DNA from: Candidatus Methanoplasma sp.
GTDB lineage: Archaea; Thermoplasmatota; Thermoplasmata; Methanomassiliicoccales; Methanomethylophilaceae
Length of the DNA: 6,282 nt
Assembly (NCBI GenBank): GCA_031288985.1
Contig: JAITQH010000023.1
Location: forward strand, 1 to 6,282
Reading direction: 5' to 3'
The notes under the pieces were generated by a model. It saw only the letters and a list, made by a program, of their open reading frames with translations. It had not been told where the DNA came from and did not search any database. This document shows positions 6,031-6,282 of the stretch, piece after piece (position 1 is the stretch's first letter; each line of letters begins with the position of its first letter). The translations under genes were made by a program, and so were the position numbers.

Positions 6031-6282
6031 TCATGCCTCTGTTTTCATGATCTCTATGATCTGCCGAACCTCGGCGTCCGTCATTCCGACGGTCGGGAAG
6101 TAGACCGGGATCTCATACTGCGTCACGTCCACTTCATCAAAGTCCTGAACGGACGAGCCTTTCACCAATCCGAGTATCTTCTTCGTCGGCTCCTCGCCTT
6201 CCGCAAGGACCTTCAGCCCGGGATCGTACCTCTTGAGAAGGGAGAAATCCGCCTTTCCGCGCATGTACACCCTGCACCCGCG
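6031..6282 (-). CDS. C-terminal part of an unrecognised protein, cut by the right window edge
   Basis: The minus-strand frame is open to the window edge (it enters as RGCRVYMRGKADF), so only the last 82-83 codons are seen and the start lies outside. GTG at 6268-6270 is internal and has no good ribosome site. The segment is mixed alpha/beta in character, with charged helices and a closing helix TDAEVRQIIEIM before MKTEA and stop. It has no transmembrane segment, no Cys cluster (one Cys near the edge) and no motif I can assign. Phrases that would help a search are KRYDPGLKVLAEGEEPTKK and QYEIPVYFPTVGMTDAEV. Codon use is like that of its neighbours and the frame is clean, so I consider it a real gene. 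It runs convergent to rpl15e with 165 bases between stops. Confidence 0.7.
   Translation of the reverse strand, partial: RGCRVYMRGKADFSLLKRYDPGLKVLAEGEEPTKKILGLVKGSSVQDFDEVDVTQYEIPVYFPTVGMTDAEVRQIIEIMKTEA

Overview
The window looks like chromosomal DNA from an archaeon of moderately high GC. Three things support this: a eukaryote/archaeal-type ribosomal protein L15e, TATA-box promoters (TTTATATA) about 86-89 bases before two start codons, and Shine-Dalgarno sites of the GGTGAT type. The GLUG/InlB-repeat surface protein with a three-helix membrane tail, next to a bacterial-style DEAD-box helicase, would fit a host-associated euryarchaeon such as a member of the Methanomassiliicoccales. That placement is inference; no marker gene in the window proves it.

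Layout. Bases 1-3320 hold the 3' part of one very long surface-protein gene, now broken into two reading frames. Frame 1 (1-1953, entering from outside the window) carries about eleven GLUG-type glycine repeats. Frame 3 (open from 1767, to 3320) carries the end of that repeat region, two or three Listeria-Bacteroides/InlB-like repeats and a three-helix membrane anchor. A single-base frame change between about 1767 and 1841 separates them. A strong hairpin/T-tract terminator follows at 3339-3373. Bases 3374-3554 hold no gene; they contain a perfectly palindromic TATA box and a leader with an inverted repeat.

A complete DEAD-box RNA helicase with a C-terminal DbpA-type RNA-binding domain lies at 3555-5090. 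The 136-base gap before the next gene holds a possible terminator stem, a TATA box, a leader with an inverted repeat and a clear Shine-Dalgarno site. Ribosomal protein L15e follows (start best placed at 5227, stop 5865), then a textbook terminator. Bases 5915-6030 show nothing convincing. On the minus strand, the last 82 codons of an unrecognised protein run off the right edge (6031-6282).

The helicase and L15e are both ribosome/RNA-related, each with its own promoter. Their leaders share a near-identical 12-base element (11 of 12 positions), which could indicate common control. The surface protein and the right-edge gene have no evident functional link to them. I saw no mobile element, CRISPR array, tRNA or rRNA, and no clear new multi-gene system.
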